Below, in pieces: positions 10,473 through 19,875 of a stretch of DNA of 64,000 nucleotides. The stretch comes from Hydrogenophilales bacterium (lineage in GTDB: Bacteria > Pseudomonadota > Gammaproteobacteria > Burkholderiales > Thiobacillaceae). The stretch's first letter is position 1. Each line of letters opens with the position of its first letter. The DNA lies in contig JADJYY010000013.1 of NCBI GenBank assembly GCA_016719465.1, positions 19,257 through 83,256 on the forward strand. Direction: 5' to 3'. A program made the translations under genes and the position numbers. The notes beneath the pieces are model-generated. The model was not told where the DNA came from. It was given only the letters and a program-made list of their open reading frames with translations, and searched no databases.

Positions 10473-11183
10473 TTACAGCACCACGCGGGTGCCTTCCGGC
10501 TCGCCCATGACCACGCGCCTGAGCGCGCCAGGCTTGAAGATGCTGAACACGGCCAGGGGCAGTTTCTGCTCCCGGCACAGGGCGAAGGCGGCGGTATCCA
10601 GCACCCCCAGGTTGCGGGCGATGGCCTCGTCGAAGGTGAGGCTGTCGTAGCGGGTGGCCGTGGGGTCCTTCTTGGGGTCGGCGGTGTAGACGCCATCCAC
10701 CTTGGTGGCCTTGAGCATCAGGTCGGCGCCGATCTCCGCGCCACGCAGGGCCGAGGCGGTATCGGTGGTGAAGAAGGGATTGCCGGTACCGCCGCCGAAG
10801 ATCACCACCCGGCCGGCGGCCAGGTGGCGCACCGCGCTATCCCGCTCGAACGGCTCGCCCACGTGGGCGATGGTCACCGCGGTCTGCACCCGGGCTTCGA
10901 CGCCGGCGGCCATCAGCGCATCCTTCAGGGCCAGGGCGTTCATGACCGTGGCCAGCATGCCCATGGAATCGGCGGTGGCCCGGTCCATCCCGGACAGGGC
11001 GCCGGTGGCGCCCCGGAACAGGTTGCCGCCGCCCACCACGATGCCCACCTCGGTGCCCATCTCCACCACTTCCTTGATCTGCCCGACGATGCCGGCCATG
11101 GTCTCGGCGTTGTAGCCGAAGGCGTCGGGGCCCATCAGGGCCTCGCCGGACAGTTTCAGCAGGATCCTGGTGATGGCGGCCAT
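10473..11183 (-). CDS. pyrH: UMP kinase
   Basis: PyrH phosphorylates UMP to UDP and is an essential, allosterically regulated hexamer. The 236-residue amino-acid-kinase-fold protein has [13 protein letters not shown] at the start, [10 protein letters not shown] for phosphate binding, [16 protein letters not shown], and a C-terminal [12 protein letters not shown]. It sits 15 bases downstream of tsf and upstream of frr. Confidence 0.98.
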   Translation of the reverse strand: MAAITRILLKLSGEALMGPDAFGYNAETMAGIVGQIKEVVEMGTEVGIVVGGGNLFRGATGALSGMDRATADSMGMLATVMNALALKDALMAAGVEARVQTAVTIAHVGEPFERDSAVRHLAAGRVVIFGGGTGNPFFTTDTASALRGAEIGADLMLKATKVDGVYTADPKKDPTATRYDSLTFDEAIARNLGVLDTAAFALCREQKLPLAVFSIFKPGALRRVVMGEPEGTRVVL

Positions 11184-11198
11184 GGCGGCTTACGCCAA

Positions 11199-12071
11199 CT
11201 AGATTTTCGAGGCGGCAGCCACTTCCGCGGCGAAGTCGGAAACCTTCTTCTCGATGCCTTCGCCGACGATGAACATGCTGAAGCCGTGGCACTGGGAACC
11301 CTTGGACTTCAGCACCTGCTCCACGGTCTGCTTGTCGTCCTTGACGAAGGGCTGGGACAGCAGGGTGACTTCCTTGAGGAACTTCTGCACCGTGCCTTCG
11401 GCGATCTTTTCCAGCATGGCTTCCGGCTTGCCGGCTTCCTTGGCCTTCTCGATGGCGACGCGGCGCTCGGTGTCGATGAGGTTCTGGGACACGCCGGAAG
11501 CGTCCAGGGACTTGGGCTTGGAGGCGGCGATGTGCATGGCGATGTCCTTGGCGATGGCCTCGTCGCCGGAGACGTCGACCAGGACGCCGATCTTGCTGCC
11601 GTGGATGTAGCTGGCGAACTTGCCGGTGGCGTTCAGGCGCACGAAACGGCGCACGGACATGTTCTCGCCGATCTTGCCCACCAGTTCGGTGCGCGTTTCC
11701 TCGACGGTCTTGCCGTTGTAGGGCAGGGCGGAGAGGGCGGCCACGTCGGCGGGGTTCTGCTTCAGGACCATGTCGGCCAGGGCGCGGGTCAGGGCCAGGA
11801 AGTCGTCGTTCTTGGCGACGAAGTCGGTCTCGCAGTTCACTTCCACCATGGCGGCGGTCTTGCCGTCAGGGCTGATGTTGATGGCGACCACGCCTTCGGC
11901 GGCGACGCGGCCGGCGCTCTTGGCGGCCTTGTTGCCGAAGCGCACGCGCAGGATTTCCTCCGCCTTCTGCATGTCGCCGGCGGCCTCGGTGAGGGCCTTC
12001 TTGCAGTCCATCATGGGGGCGTCGGTGCGCTCGCGCAGTTCCTTCACCATGGATGCGGTGATTTCCGCCAT
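11199..12071 (-). CDS. tsf: Translation elongation factor Ts
   Basis: EF-Ts exchanges GDP for GTP on EF-Tu. The 290-residue protein starts [20 protein letters not shown], followed by [13 protein letters not shown] of the N-terminal UBA-like domain. [11 protein letters not shown] marks the start of the core domain. It lies downstream of rpsB, separated by an intrinsic terminator-like hairpin at 12096-12120 that would let part of the transcripts stop before tsf. Confidence 0.98.
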   Translation of the reverse strand: MAEITASMVKELRERTDAPMMDCKKALTEAAGDMQKAEEILRVRFGNKAAKSAGRVAAEGVVAINISPDGKTAAMVEVNCETDFVAKNDDFLALTRALADMVLKQNPADVAALSALPYNGKTVEETRTELVGKIGENMSVRRFVRLNATGKFASYIHGSKIGVLVDVSGDEAIAKDIAMHIAASKPKSLDASGVSQNLIDTERRVAIEKAKEAGKPEAMLEKIAEGTVQKFLKEVTLLSQPFVKDDKQTVEQVLKSKGSQCHGFSMFIVGEGIEKKVSDFAAEVAAASKI

Positions 12072-12095
12072 GTCAAATCTCCTGTTTTCCGTATT

Positions 12096-12120
12096 GAAAA
12101 ACGCCCCGATGGGCGGGGCG
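12096..12120 (-). terminator. Intrinsic terminator/attenuator in the rpsB-tsf gap
   Basis: Read on the minus strand, a 7-base GC stem (CGCCCCG, six-base loop, CGGGGCG) is followed directly by TTTTT. It sits between the rpsB stop and the tsf start. Hairpins of this kind are known between rpsB and tsf in other proteobacteria and give partial termination, so this may set the S2 to EF-Ts ratio. Confidence 0.8.
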
Positions 12121-12167
12121 TCATGAAATTCCTATGACGACCGGACCTTGCGGCGACCGGTCCTCGA

Positions 12168-12917
12168 TCACGCGGCGCTGGCTTCGCCGGAATCCACCAC
12201 TTCCACGTACTCGTCCTGGCTCTCGGACACCATCTCCTCGATGACCTGGGCCTTGCCTTCCAGGATGGCGTCGGCCATGCCCCGGGCGTAAAGGCGGATG
12301 GCCCTGTTGGAGTCGTCGTTGCCGGGGATGACGTAGTCCACGCCGGCGGGGGTGTTGTTGGAGTCCACCACGCCGATGACGGGGATGCCCAGCTTGTTGG
12401 CTTCGGTGATGGCGATCTTCTGGTAACCCACGTCCACCACGAACAGGGCGTCGGGCAGGCGCTCCATGTCCTTGATGCCGCCCAGGCTCTGCACCAGCTT
12501 GTCGTACTCGCGCTGGACGCGCAGGGCTTCCTTCTTGGTCAGGGCGCCGGCTTCGGACAATTGGGCTTCCATGTCCTTCATGCGCTTGACCGACTGCTTG
12601 ACGGTCTTGAAGTTGGTCAGCATGCCGCCCAGCCAGCGGTGGGAGATGTAGGGCATGTCGCAGCGGGTGGCTTCCTCGCCCATGATCTCGCGGGCCTGGC
12701 GCTTGGTGCCGACGAACAGGATGGAACCCTTGTTGGAGGCCAGACGGCGGGCGAACGTGGCCGCCTCGTTGAACAGCGGCAGGGTTTTTTCCAGGTTGAT
12801 GATGTGGATCTTGTTGCGGTGGCCGAAGATGAAAGGCGCCATCTTCGGGTTCCAGTAGCGGGTCTGGTGGCCGAAATGGACGCCGGCCTCGAGCATTTGA
12901 CGCATGGTCACGGACAT
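12168..12917 (-). CDS. rpsB: Small subunit ribosomal protein S2
   Basis: S2 binds late to the 30S subunit near the head-body junction. The start at the ATG at 12917 ([18 protein letters not shown]) is chosen because AAGGAG lies 6 bases upstream; a TTG two codons earlier is less likely. [13 protein letters not shown] and the FVGTKRQA segment are diagnostic. About 249 residues. It heads the rpsB-tsf-pyrH-frr operon. A structured leader RNA lies immediately upstream, which suggests feedback control by S2. Confidence 0.97.
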   Translation of the reverse strand: MSVTMRQMLEAGVHFGHQTRYWNPKMAPFIFGHRNKIHIINLEKTLPLFNEAATFARRLASNKGSILFVGTKRQAREIMGEEATRCDMPYISHRWLGGMLTNFKTVKQSVKRMKDMEAQLSEAGALTKKEALRVQREYDKLVQSLGGIKDMERLPDALFVVDVGYQKIAITEANKLGIPVIGVVDSNNTPAGVDYVIPGNDDSNRAIRLYARGMADAILEGKAQVIEEMVSESQDEYVEVVDSGEASAA

Positions 12918-12923
12918 ATACAA

Positions 12924-13050
12924 CTCCTTGGTTAAGGTTGAGCCTCCATCCGCAAAGAACCCCGCGAGTCCGTGCGGGGCACCTTAACTGGTGCGGATGT
13001 GTGGATTGGGTTTGAAACCCGTGCCGCGCCGGCGGAATGCCGGACGCAAA
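12924..13050 (-). promoter_or_regulatory. Structured rpsB leader RNA with possible pseudoknot
   Basis: On the minus strand an outer stem pairs CATCCGCA (12999-12992) with TGCGGATG (12954-12947). It encloses an inner stem pairing CCCCGC (12979-12974) with GCGGGG (12965-12960). Between the two 5' strands lies GTTAAGGT (12988-12981), perfectly complementary to ACCTTAAC (12938-12931), which ends two bases before the AAGGAG ribosome-binding site. Forming that third helix makes a pseudoknot. The alternative is a local CCTT/AAGG hairpin that would hide the ribosome-binding site. S2-controlled rpsB leaders are known in gammaproteobacteria; this assignment is inference. Confidence 0.65.
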
Positions 13051-13058
13051 GCGCGTGG

Positions 13059-13088
13059 ATTCTAGCAGTGGGCGGCGCCGAGAGGCAA
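13059..13088 (-). promoter_or_regulatory. Putative sigma-70 promoter of rpsB
   Basis: On the minus strand TTGCCT (13088-13083) and TAGAAT (13064-13059) are 18 bases apart. Transcription would start near 13051, leaving a leader of about 135 bases that contains the whole pseudoknot fold. A match of four of six bases at -35 and five of six at -10 is good but not decisive. Confidence 0.5.
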
Positions 13089-13108
13089 GCCGGATGGCTC
13101 TGGTGTCC

Positions 13109-14488
13109 TTATTTCCCGCGTTTATTCCGCGCCGAGAGGTCCAGATCGCGCAAGTGCTCCAGGCGCTCGCCGATCTTGCCTTCCAGGCCCCGGGGCGTGG
13201 GTTGATAGAAGCGCGGGGAGGGTTCGATTTCGTCGGGAAAGTAATGCTCGCCGGCGGCATAGGCTTCCGGTTCGTCGTGGGCATAGCGGTAGGCACGCCC
13301 GAAGCCCAGTTCCTTCATGAGCTTGGTCGGCGCATTGCGCAGATGCACCGGCACCGGCCTGGAGCCGTCTTCCGAGACGAAGCGCCGCGCCGCCTGGTAG
13401 GCGGTGTAGACGGCGTTGCTCTTGGGCGCGCAGGCCAGATAGATCACCGCCTGGGCCAGGGCCAGCTCCCCTTCCGGACTGCCCAGCCGCTCGTAGGTGG
13501 CGACCGCGTCCAGGGCGGTGGTGAGGGCGCGGGGATCGGCCAGGCCGATATCCTCGACGGCCATGCGGATGATTCGCCGGCCCATGTAGCGCGGGTCGGC
13601 GCCGCCATCCAGCATGCGCATGAACCAGTACAGGGATGCGTCGGGGCTGGAGCCGCGCACCGACTTGTGCAGGGCGGAAATCTGGTCGTAGAAGGCATCG
13701 CCGCCCTTGTCGAAGCGGCGCCGGGAGGGAGCCAGGGCTTCGCCGACGAAAGCGGCATCGGCGCTGTCCCGGCCGGCGGCCTTCAAGGCGGTGGCAAGCT
13801 GTTCCAGCAGGTTGAGCAGCCGGCGGCCGTCACCGTCGGCCTGGGCCAGGAGCAGCTTGCGCGCCTCCTCGTCCACGGCGATGCCCAGCCCACCCTGTTC
13901 CAGCGCCCGTCGCAGCAGGGCGGCGAGGCCGGCTTCATCCAGGGATTTCAGGACATAGACCTGGGCGCGGGAGAGGAGGGCGCCCACCACCTCGAAGGAG
14001 GGATTCTCCGTGGTGGCGCCGATGAAGGTGATCAGGCCGGATTCCACGTGGGGCAGGAAGGCGTCCTGCTGGCTCTTGTTGAAGCGGTGCACTTCATCGA
14101 CGAACAGGATGGTCTGGCGCCCCGTGGTCTGGTTCACGCGCGCCCGTTCCACCGCCTCGCGGATTTCCTTCACCCCGGCCAGCACCGCCGAGATCTGGAT
14201 GAAATCCGCGTCGAAGTGATGGGCCATGAGCCGGGCCAGGGTGGTTTTGCCCACACCGGGCGGGCCCCACAGGATCATGGAATGGGGCTTGCCTGCCTCG
14301 AAGGCGAGACGCAGGGGCTTGCCGGGGCCGACCAGATGGTCCTGGCCGATGACTTCGTCGATGAGGGTAGGGCGCAGGCGTTCGGCGAGGGGAACGTGGC
14401 CGGCGTCTGCCGCCGCTTTGCCGATTCGCCTGATGGGCGCGATGCCGGTGCCGAACAGGTCGGCGGTGCCGTCGTCAGCGATCGCCAA
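13109..14488 (-). CDS. rarA: Replication-associated recombination AAA+ ATPase RarA/MgsA
   Basis: RarA acts at stalled replication forks, is related to clamp-loader ATPases, and is thought to melt DNA ends and interact with SSB. The 459-residue protein has [20 protein letters not shown], Walker A GPPGVGKT (about 75-82), Walker [11 protein letters not shown], sensor region [13 protein letters not shown], and the C-terminal MgsA domain with [20 protein letters not shown]. The start is a TTG at 14488 that overlaps the lolA stop, giving [13 protein letters not shown]. lolA-rarA is a common pairing. Confidence 0.95.
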   Translation of the reverse strand: MAIADDGTADLFGTGIAPIRRIGKAAADAGHVPLAERLRPTLIDEVIGQDHLVGPGKPLRLAFEAGKPHSMILWGPPGVGKTTLARLMAHHFDADFIQISAVLAGVKEIREAVERARVNQTTGRQTILFVDEVHRFNKSQQDAFLPHVESGLITFIGATTENPSFEVVGALLSRAQVYVLKSLDEAGLAALLRRALEQGGLGIAVDEEARKLLLAQADGDGRRLLNLLEQLATALKAAGRDSADAAFVGEALAPSRRRFDKGGDAFYDQISALHKSVRGSSPDASLYWFMRMLDGGADPRYMGRRIIRMAVEDIGLADPRALTTALDAVATYERLGSPEGELALAQAVIYLACAPKSNAVYTAYQAARRFVSEDGSRPVPVHLRNAPTKLMKELGFGRAYRYAHDEPEAYAAGEHYFPDEIEPSPRFYQPTPRGLEGKIGERLEHLRDLDLSARNKRGK

Positions 14489-15095
14489 GGATGTCCGCGC
14501 CCTTGGGCGGGGTGAAGCGGAACAGGCTGGCGCCCAGGGCGGGATTGCGTTCCAGGCTGGAGAAGCGCAACAGGGTTGTCTGGCCGAAATTGTCTTTCAA
14601 TTCCATGGCTTGCAGATCATTGTTCTTAAAACCCATGCGCACCATTTCGAAGCTGCCCTCCTTGCTCTTGGGGGTGGCTTCCAGCCATTCCAGGCCGTCC
14701 TTGGCGGGGGCATCCTTCAGGTTGAACAGCTTGGAGATATCGTTATCGCCGGCCAGCAGGGCGGCGGGACTATCGCCCAGGGCCTGGTCCAGTTTGCGCA
14801 CCGTGACCTGGTCCAGATCCTCGTCGTAGATCCACAGTTTCTTGCCGTCGCCGACGATGAGTTGGGAATAGGGCTTCTGGTAGACCCAGCGGAATTTGCC
14901 CGGGCGGGAGAAGAACAGGTTGCCGGTGGATTCCTGGGTCTTGCGTCCGGCCTTGTCGAATACGGTCTGGGTGAACTGGGCCTTGAGGCCCTTGGTGCCC
15001 TGAATGAAGGCTTCCAGGCGAGCCTGGGCATCGGCCTGGACGCCGAAGGCGGGCAGGGCGGTAAAAATCATTGGAATCAGTAGCTTACGAATCAT
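14475..15095 (-). CDS. lolA: Outer membrane lipoprotein carrier protein LolA
   Basis: LolA carries lipoproteins across the periplasm from LolCDE to LolB. The 206-residue protein has a signal peptide ([21 protein letters not shown]), then [21 protein letters not shown]. Conserved [14 protein letters not shown] and [14 protein letters not shown] strands follow. It overlaps both ftsK (start inside the ftsK end) and rarA, so the three genes look like one operon ftsK-lolA-rarA. Confidence 0.96.
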   Translation of the reverse strand: MIRKLLIPMIFTALPAFGVQADAQARLEAFIQGTKGLKAQFTQTVFDKAGRKTQESTGNLFFSRPGKFRWVYQKPYSQLIVGDGKKLWIYDEDLDQVTVRKLDQALGDSPAALLAGDNDISKLFNLKDAPAKDGLEWLEATPKSKEGSFEMVRMGFKNNDLQAMELKDNFGQTTLLRFSSLERNPALGASLFRFTPPKGADILGDR

Positions 15096-17379
15096 GTCTG
15101 GGGGCGATCACTTCACGGTTGCCATTGGTTTGCATGGGGGAGACGAGGCCGGCTTTTTCCATGGCCTCGATGAGCCGGGCGGCGCGGTTGTAGCCGATGC
15201 GCAACTGGCGCTGCACCGAGGAGATGGAGGCACGCCGGCTCTTGAGCACGTAGGCGACGGCATCGTCATAGAGATCATCGGCCTCCGCGTCATTGTCCTC
15301 ACCACCTTCACCATCCTCGTCATCCGGGTTTTCCAACACGCTTTCGTCATATTGCGGCGGCCCAAGTTCCTTGAGCCAGGCACAAACCCGGTGGACTTCG
15401 TCGTCGGAGACGAAGGCGCCATGCACCCGGGTCGGCACGCCGTGACCCGGCGGCAGGTAGAGCATGTCGCCCTGGCCGAGCAGGGATTCGGCCCCCTGCT
15501 GGTCGAGGATGGTGCGGGAATCGATGCGGCTGGCCACCTGGAAGGCGACCCGGGTGGGGATATTGGCCTTGATCAGGCCAGTGATGACATCCACGGAAGG
15601 ACGCTGCGTCGCCAGCACCAGGTGGATGCCAGCGGCCCGTGCTTTCTGGGCCAGGCGGGCGATGAGCTCCTCCACCTTCTTGCCGGCCACCATCATCAGG
15701 TCGGCCAGTTCGTCGATCAGCACGACGATGAAGGGCAGGGGAGGCAGCCGTTCCGGGCTCTCCGGCGTGATGGAAAAGGGGTTGGTCAGGGGCTGGCCGG
15801 CCTTTTCCGCATCCTTCAGTTTCTGGTTGAAGCCGGCGATGTTGCGCACGCCCAGGGCCGACATCAGCCGATAGCGCTTGTCCATTTCGCCCACGCACCA
15901 GTTCAGCGCCGAGGCGGCCAGCTTCATGTCCGTGACCACCGGCGCCAGCAGGTGGGGAATGCCCTCGTAGGTGGACAGCTCCAGCATCTTCGGGTCCACC
16001 ATGATCAGGCGCACCTCGTCCGGCGTGGCCTTGTAGAGCAGGGACAGGATCATGGCGTTGATAGCCACCGACTTGCCCGAACCCGTGGCGCCGGCCACCA
16101 GCACGTGGGGCATCCTGGCCAGGTCCACCACGACGGGGCTGCCGCTGATGTCCTTGCCCATGGCCAGGGTCAGGGACGAGGCGTTGTCGTTGTAGACCTT
16201 GGCGGACAGGATTTCCGACAGCCGCACCACCTGGCGCTGGTTGTTGGGCAATTCCAGGCCCATGCAGTTCTTGCCGGGGATGGTTTCCACCACCCGGATA
16301 CTGACCAGGGAGAGGGCGCGGGCCAGGTCCTTGGCCAGGTTGGTGATCTGGCTGCCCTTGACCCCGGAGGCGGGCTCAACCTCGTAGCGGGTGATGACCG
16401 GGCCGGGATAGGCCGCCAGCACCTTCACCTCCACGCCGAATTCCCTCAGTTTGCGTTCGATCAGGCGGGAGGTGGCTTCCAGGCCCGCCTGATCCAGGGC
16501 GGTCGCGGCCTCGGGCGGCTCGTCCAGGAGGCGCAGGGGCGGGCGCTGGGCATCCGGGCTGTCGCGGAACAGGAATTCCTGGCGCTCCTCCTCCCGGCGC
16601 TCGGATTTTTCTATCGCCAGGGGCGGGGCTTCGATGCGGACCGGAGCCTCCTTGCGGATGCGTTTGCGCTCCTGGCGGACCACCTCCTCCCGTTCGCTGG
16701 TGGCTTCCGCCCCTGCCGCCCGGTCGCGGCGTGCCTGCCATTTGCTCAGGGCCAGGGCGAACAGGGCTTCCAGCGCGGCGCCGGTCCTTTCGGCGGTGCC
16801 GATCCAGGAAAGCCCGGTAAACAGACTGATGCCGGCACCCCAGGCCAGCAACAGGATCACGGTGCCGCCATCGAAGCCGAATACACCTTGCACCATTCTG
16901 GACAGGGAATCCCCGAATGCGCCCCCGGAAGTCAGGGGCAGGTTGGTCGAAAGCGTATGGAATCGCATCGCTTCCAGGGTACCGCTGGTCAGGAGAACGA
17001 TGAGAAAACCGCTCAGGGTGACGGTCAATCCATGCCTGTGCTCGCTGTCCGTCTCGCCGATCCTGCGGTATCCCCACCAGACCAGGAAGAGGGCCAGGAT
17101 GACCCAGCACCAGGCGGAAACCCCGAACAAGTACAGCAGGAGATCGGCCAGCCAGGCGCCGAACGCGCCGCCGGCATTGACGATGGCATGACCGTCGCCG
17201 GTCCTGGACCACCCGGGGTCGCCGGCGTGATACGTCACCAGGATCATCCCGAGATAGAGCGCGAGCGCCACGGCGGAAAGCCACCAGGCCTCGCGCAGCA
17301 ACGCGGCAACCCGAGGCGCCAGTGGTTTGCGCCGCGCGGGTCTGGTGATGGCGCAACGCCGGGATGACTTGCCTAACAT
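15085..17379 (-). CDS. ftsK: DNA translocase FtsK
   Basis: FtsK couples cell division to chromosome dimer resolution by pumping DNA through a hexameric motor at the septum. The 764-residue protein has an N-terminal membrane domain with four segments (about 28-195), a short linker (about 205-290, charged), and the motor domain with Walker A GATGSGKS at about 430-437 and Walker [14 protein letters not shown]. The C-terminal winged-helix gamma domain that reads KOPS ([21 protein letters not shown]) is complete. The linker is much shorter than in E. coli FtsK, as in many betaproteobacteria. Confidence 0.96.
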   Translation of the reverse strand: MLGKSSRRCAITRPARRKPLAPRVAALLREAWWLSAVALALYLGMILVTYHAGDPGWSRTGDGHAIVNAGGAFGAWLADLLLYLFGVSAWCWVILALFLVWWGYRRIGETDSEHRHGLTVTLSGFLIVLLTSGTLEAMRFHTLSTNLPLTSGGAFGDSLSRMVQGVFGFDGGTVILLLAWGAGISLFTGLSWIGTAERTGAALEALFALALSKWQARRDRAAGAEATSEREEVVRQERKRIRKEAPVRIEAPPLAIEKSERREEERQEFLFRDSPDAQRPPLRLLDEPPEAATALDQAGLEATSRLIERKLREFGVEVKVLAAYPGPVITRYEVEPASGVKGSQITNLAKDLARALSLVSIRVVETIPGKNCMGLELPNNQRQVVRLSEILSAKVYNDNASSLTLAMGKDISGSPVVVDLARMPHVLVAGATGSGKSVAINAMILSLLYKATPDEVRLIMVDPKMLELSTYEGIPHLLAPVVTDMKLAASALNWCVGEMDKRYRLMSALGVRNIAGFNQKLKDAEKAGQPLTNPFSITPESPERLPPLPFIVVLIDELADLMMVAGKKVEELIARLAQKARAAGIHLVLATQRPSVDVITGLIKANIPTRVAFQVASRIDSRTILDQQGAESLLGQGDMLYLPPGHGVPTRVHGAFVSDDEVHRVCAWLKELGPPQYDESVLENPDDEDGEGGEDNDAEADDLYDDAVAYVLKSRRASISSVQRQLRIGYNRAARLIEAMEKAGLVSPMQTNGNREVIAPRHDS

Positions 17380-18558
<1,179 letters not shown>

Positions 18559-18575
18559 TTCATTGATTCAAGCTC

Positions 18576-19142
18576 ATGAAAAAAAGCGGGAATTCAGCAT
18601 CACCCGCTTTGCCGGAAACAGAGCGGGCGGAGTTTCGGGACGCGCTCCCCGATGTGGAACCGATTACGCCTCACGGTCGCTTCCTGCACCCCCCTGCCCG
18701 CCTCCCTCCCATTCCCCTGAGCAGGCTCAGGGATGAACGGGAGGTCATCCATGCTTCCCTGCACGATCCCATTCGCTGGGATGAAGACACCGAAAATGGC
18801 GAGGAACTCGCCTTCCTCAGACCCGGGTTGTCGCGTCAGACCTTGAGGCGCCTGCGCCGGGGCGAGTGGGTCACCCAGGCGGAACTCGATCTCCATGGCT
18901 TGACCAGGGCGGAAGCCAAACTGGAATTGGCCGATTTCCTCCATGAATGCAAACGGCGTGGCACGCGTTGCGTGCGCATCATTCATGGCAAGGGCCTGCG
19001 CTCGATAAATCGCGAACCTGTCCTCAAGCACCACGTCCGGCATTGGCTGACCCAACGGGAGGAAATCCTGGCGTTTGTCCAGGCTCGTCCGATCGACGGC
19101 GGTGGCGGCGCGGTTATGGTATTGCTCAAGTCGCCGCATTGA
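18576..19142 (+). CDS. Smr/MutS2 C-terminal domain endonuclease-like protein
   Basis: The 188-residue protein carries a Smr domain at about residues 95-185: ELDLHGLTRAEAKLELADFL followed by RCVRIIHGKGLRS. The LDLHG and HGKG motifs are the family hallmarks; such domains are linked to nicking of branched DNA or to RNA cleavage at stalled ribosomes. The N-terminal 90 residues are charged and proline-rich, as in YfcN/SmrA-type stand-alone proteins. It follows trxB by 17 bases and probably shares its transcript. The biological substrate is unknown. Confidence 0.88.
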   Translation: MKKSGNSASPALPETERAEFRDALPDVEPITPHGRFLHPPARLPPIPLSRLRDEREVIHASLHDPIRWDEDTENGEELAFLRPGLSRQTLRRLRRGEWVTQAELDLHGLTRAEAKLELADFLHECKRRGTRCVRIIHGKGLRSINREPVLKHHVRHWLTQREEILAFVQARPIDGGGGAVMVLLKSPH

Positions 19143-19376
19143 GATTCGGCAATGGGCAGGTTTATAGCGGGTAGAAACAAGCAATAAGTGGCGTGCCGGC
19201 AATCGTTGCATCATCCTGCCGCCTTGCCCATTGGCAATGCGGTGAGATTGATTCAATTGAATATCGCCTTGCGTTGACCCGAGAGGCATTTCGATCGTCA
19301 CGACTTGCGGATGAAGCGAATAATTGACTACCATCGGATATCCCCTTTTTCGGGGTGCTCACAATGGAGATCATCT
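19143..19376. other. Intergenic region upstream of the H-NS-like gene
   Basis: No coding signal is visible in these 234 bases. A nine-base inverted repeat (CAATGGGCA near 19150, TGCCCATTG near 19224) flanks about 65 bases. TTGAC-like hexamers occur near 19274 and 19326, but no paired -10 box is convincing. The hns-like gene must have its promoter here. Confidence 0.35.
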
Positions 19377-19670
19377 ATGGCTTCCTATCAGGAAATTCTG
19401 TCCCAAATTGAAGATTTGAAACAAAAAGCGCAAGAAGCGCGCAAACAGGAAATTGCCGGCGCCATGACCGAAATCAGGCGTCTGATGTCCGAATACGGCA
19501 TTACCCTCGCGGATCTTGGCGGCAAGTCGGGCAAGGTCAAGGCGCGTGGCGCGGCCAAGTATCGCGATCCGGCCAGCGGCAAGACCTGGTCTGGCCGGGG
19601 CCGCCGGCCGGGTTGGGTTCTGGAACTCGAAAGCCAGGGCAAGAGTCTGGATGCCTGCCGTATCGGTTAA
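19377..19670 (+). CDS. H-NS family nucleoid-associated protein
   Basis: H-NS-like proteins coat and silence AT-rich DNA. The 97-residue protein is typical of the short betaproteobacterial type. An N-terminal helical oligomerisation part (MASYQEILSQIEDLKQKAQE to about residue 45) is followed by a linker. The C-terminal DNA-binding domain has KYRDPASGKTWSGRGRRPGW, which contains the GRGRRP form of the AT-hook-like loop. The start at 19377 matches the usual length; an in-frame upstream extension is ignored. It may silence the lower-GC accessory DNA further right in this window, which is inference. Confidence 0.93.
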   Translation: MASYQEILSQIEDLKQKAQEARKQEIAGAMTEIRRLMSEYGITLADLGGKSGKVKARGAAKYRDPASGKTWSGRGRRPGWVLELESQGKSLDACRIG

Positions 19671-19682
19671 GCGCGCGGCGAG

Positions 19683-19713
19683 CAAAAAAAGCAGCCCCGC
19701 TCATCGGGCTTGC
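19683..19713 (-). terminator. Intrinsic terminator at the end of the sdh-gltA-odhA operon
   Basis: Read on the minus strand, AGCAAGCCC and GGGGCTGCT form an imperfect 8-9-base stem, followed by seven T. It lies about 165 bases beyond the odhA stop and faces the oncoming H-NS gene. The gap between them also holds a run of 13 C (19739-19751) next to a C-rich/G-rich hairpin. Confidence 0.6.
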
Positions 19714-19875
19714 TCATCTGGTGGGCGGGAGGGTGGTGCCCCCCCCCCCCCGGCCCCCCCATCGGGGGAAAAGGGGGAGGGGATTTCACCCGCTCCAGCG
19801 CCAGCCGGAAACCCCTTCCTTTCAAAGGCACTCCGACATTTAACTCACGGAGCTTTTATATTTGTCGACAGGCGC

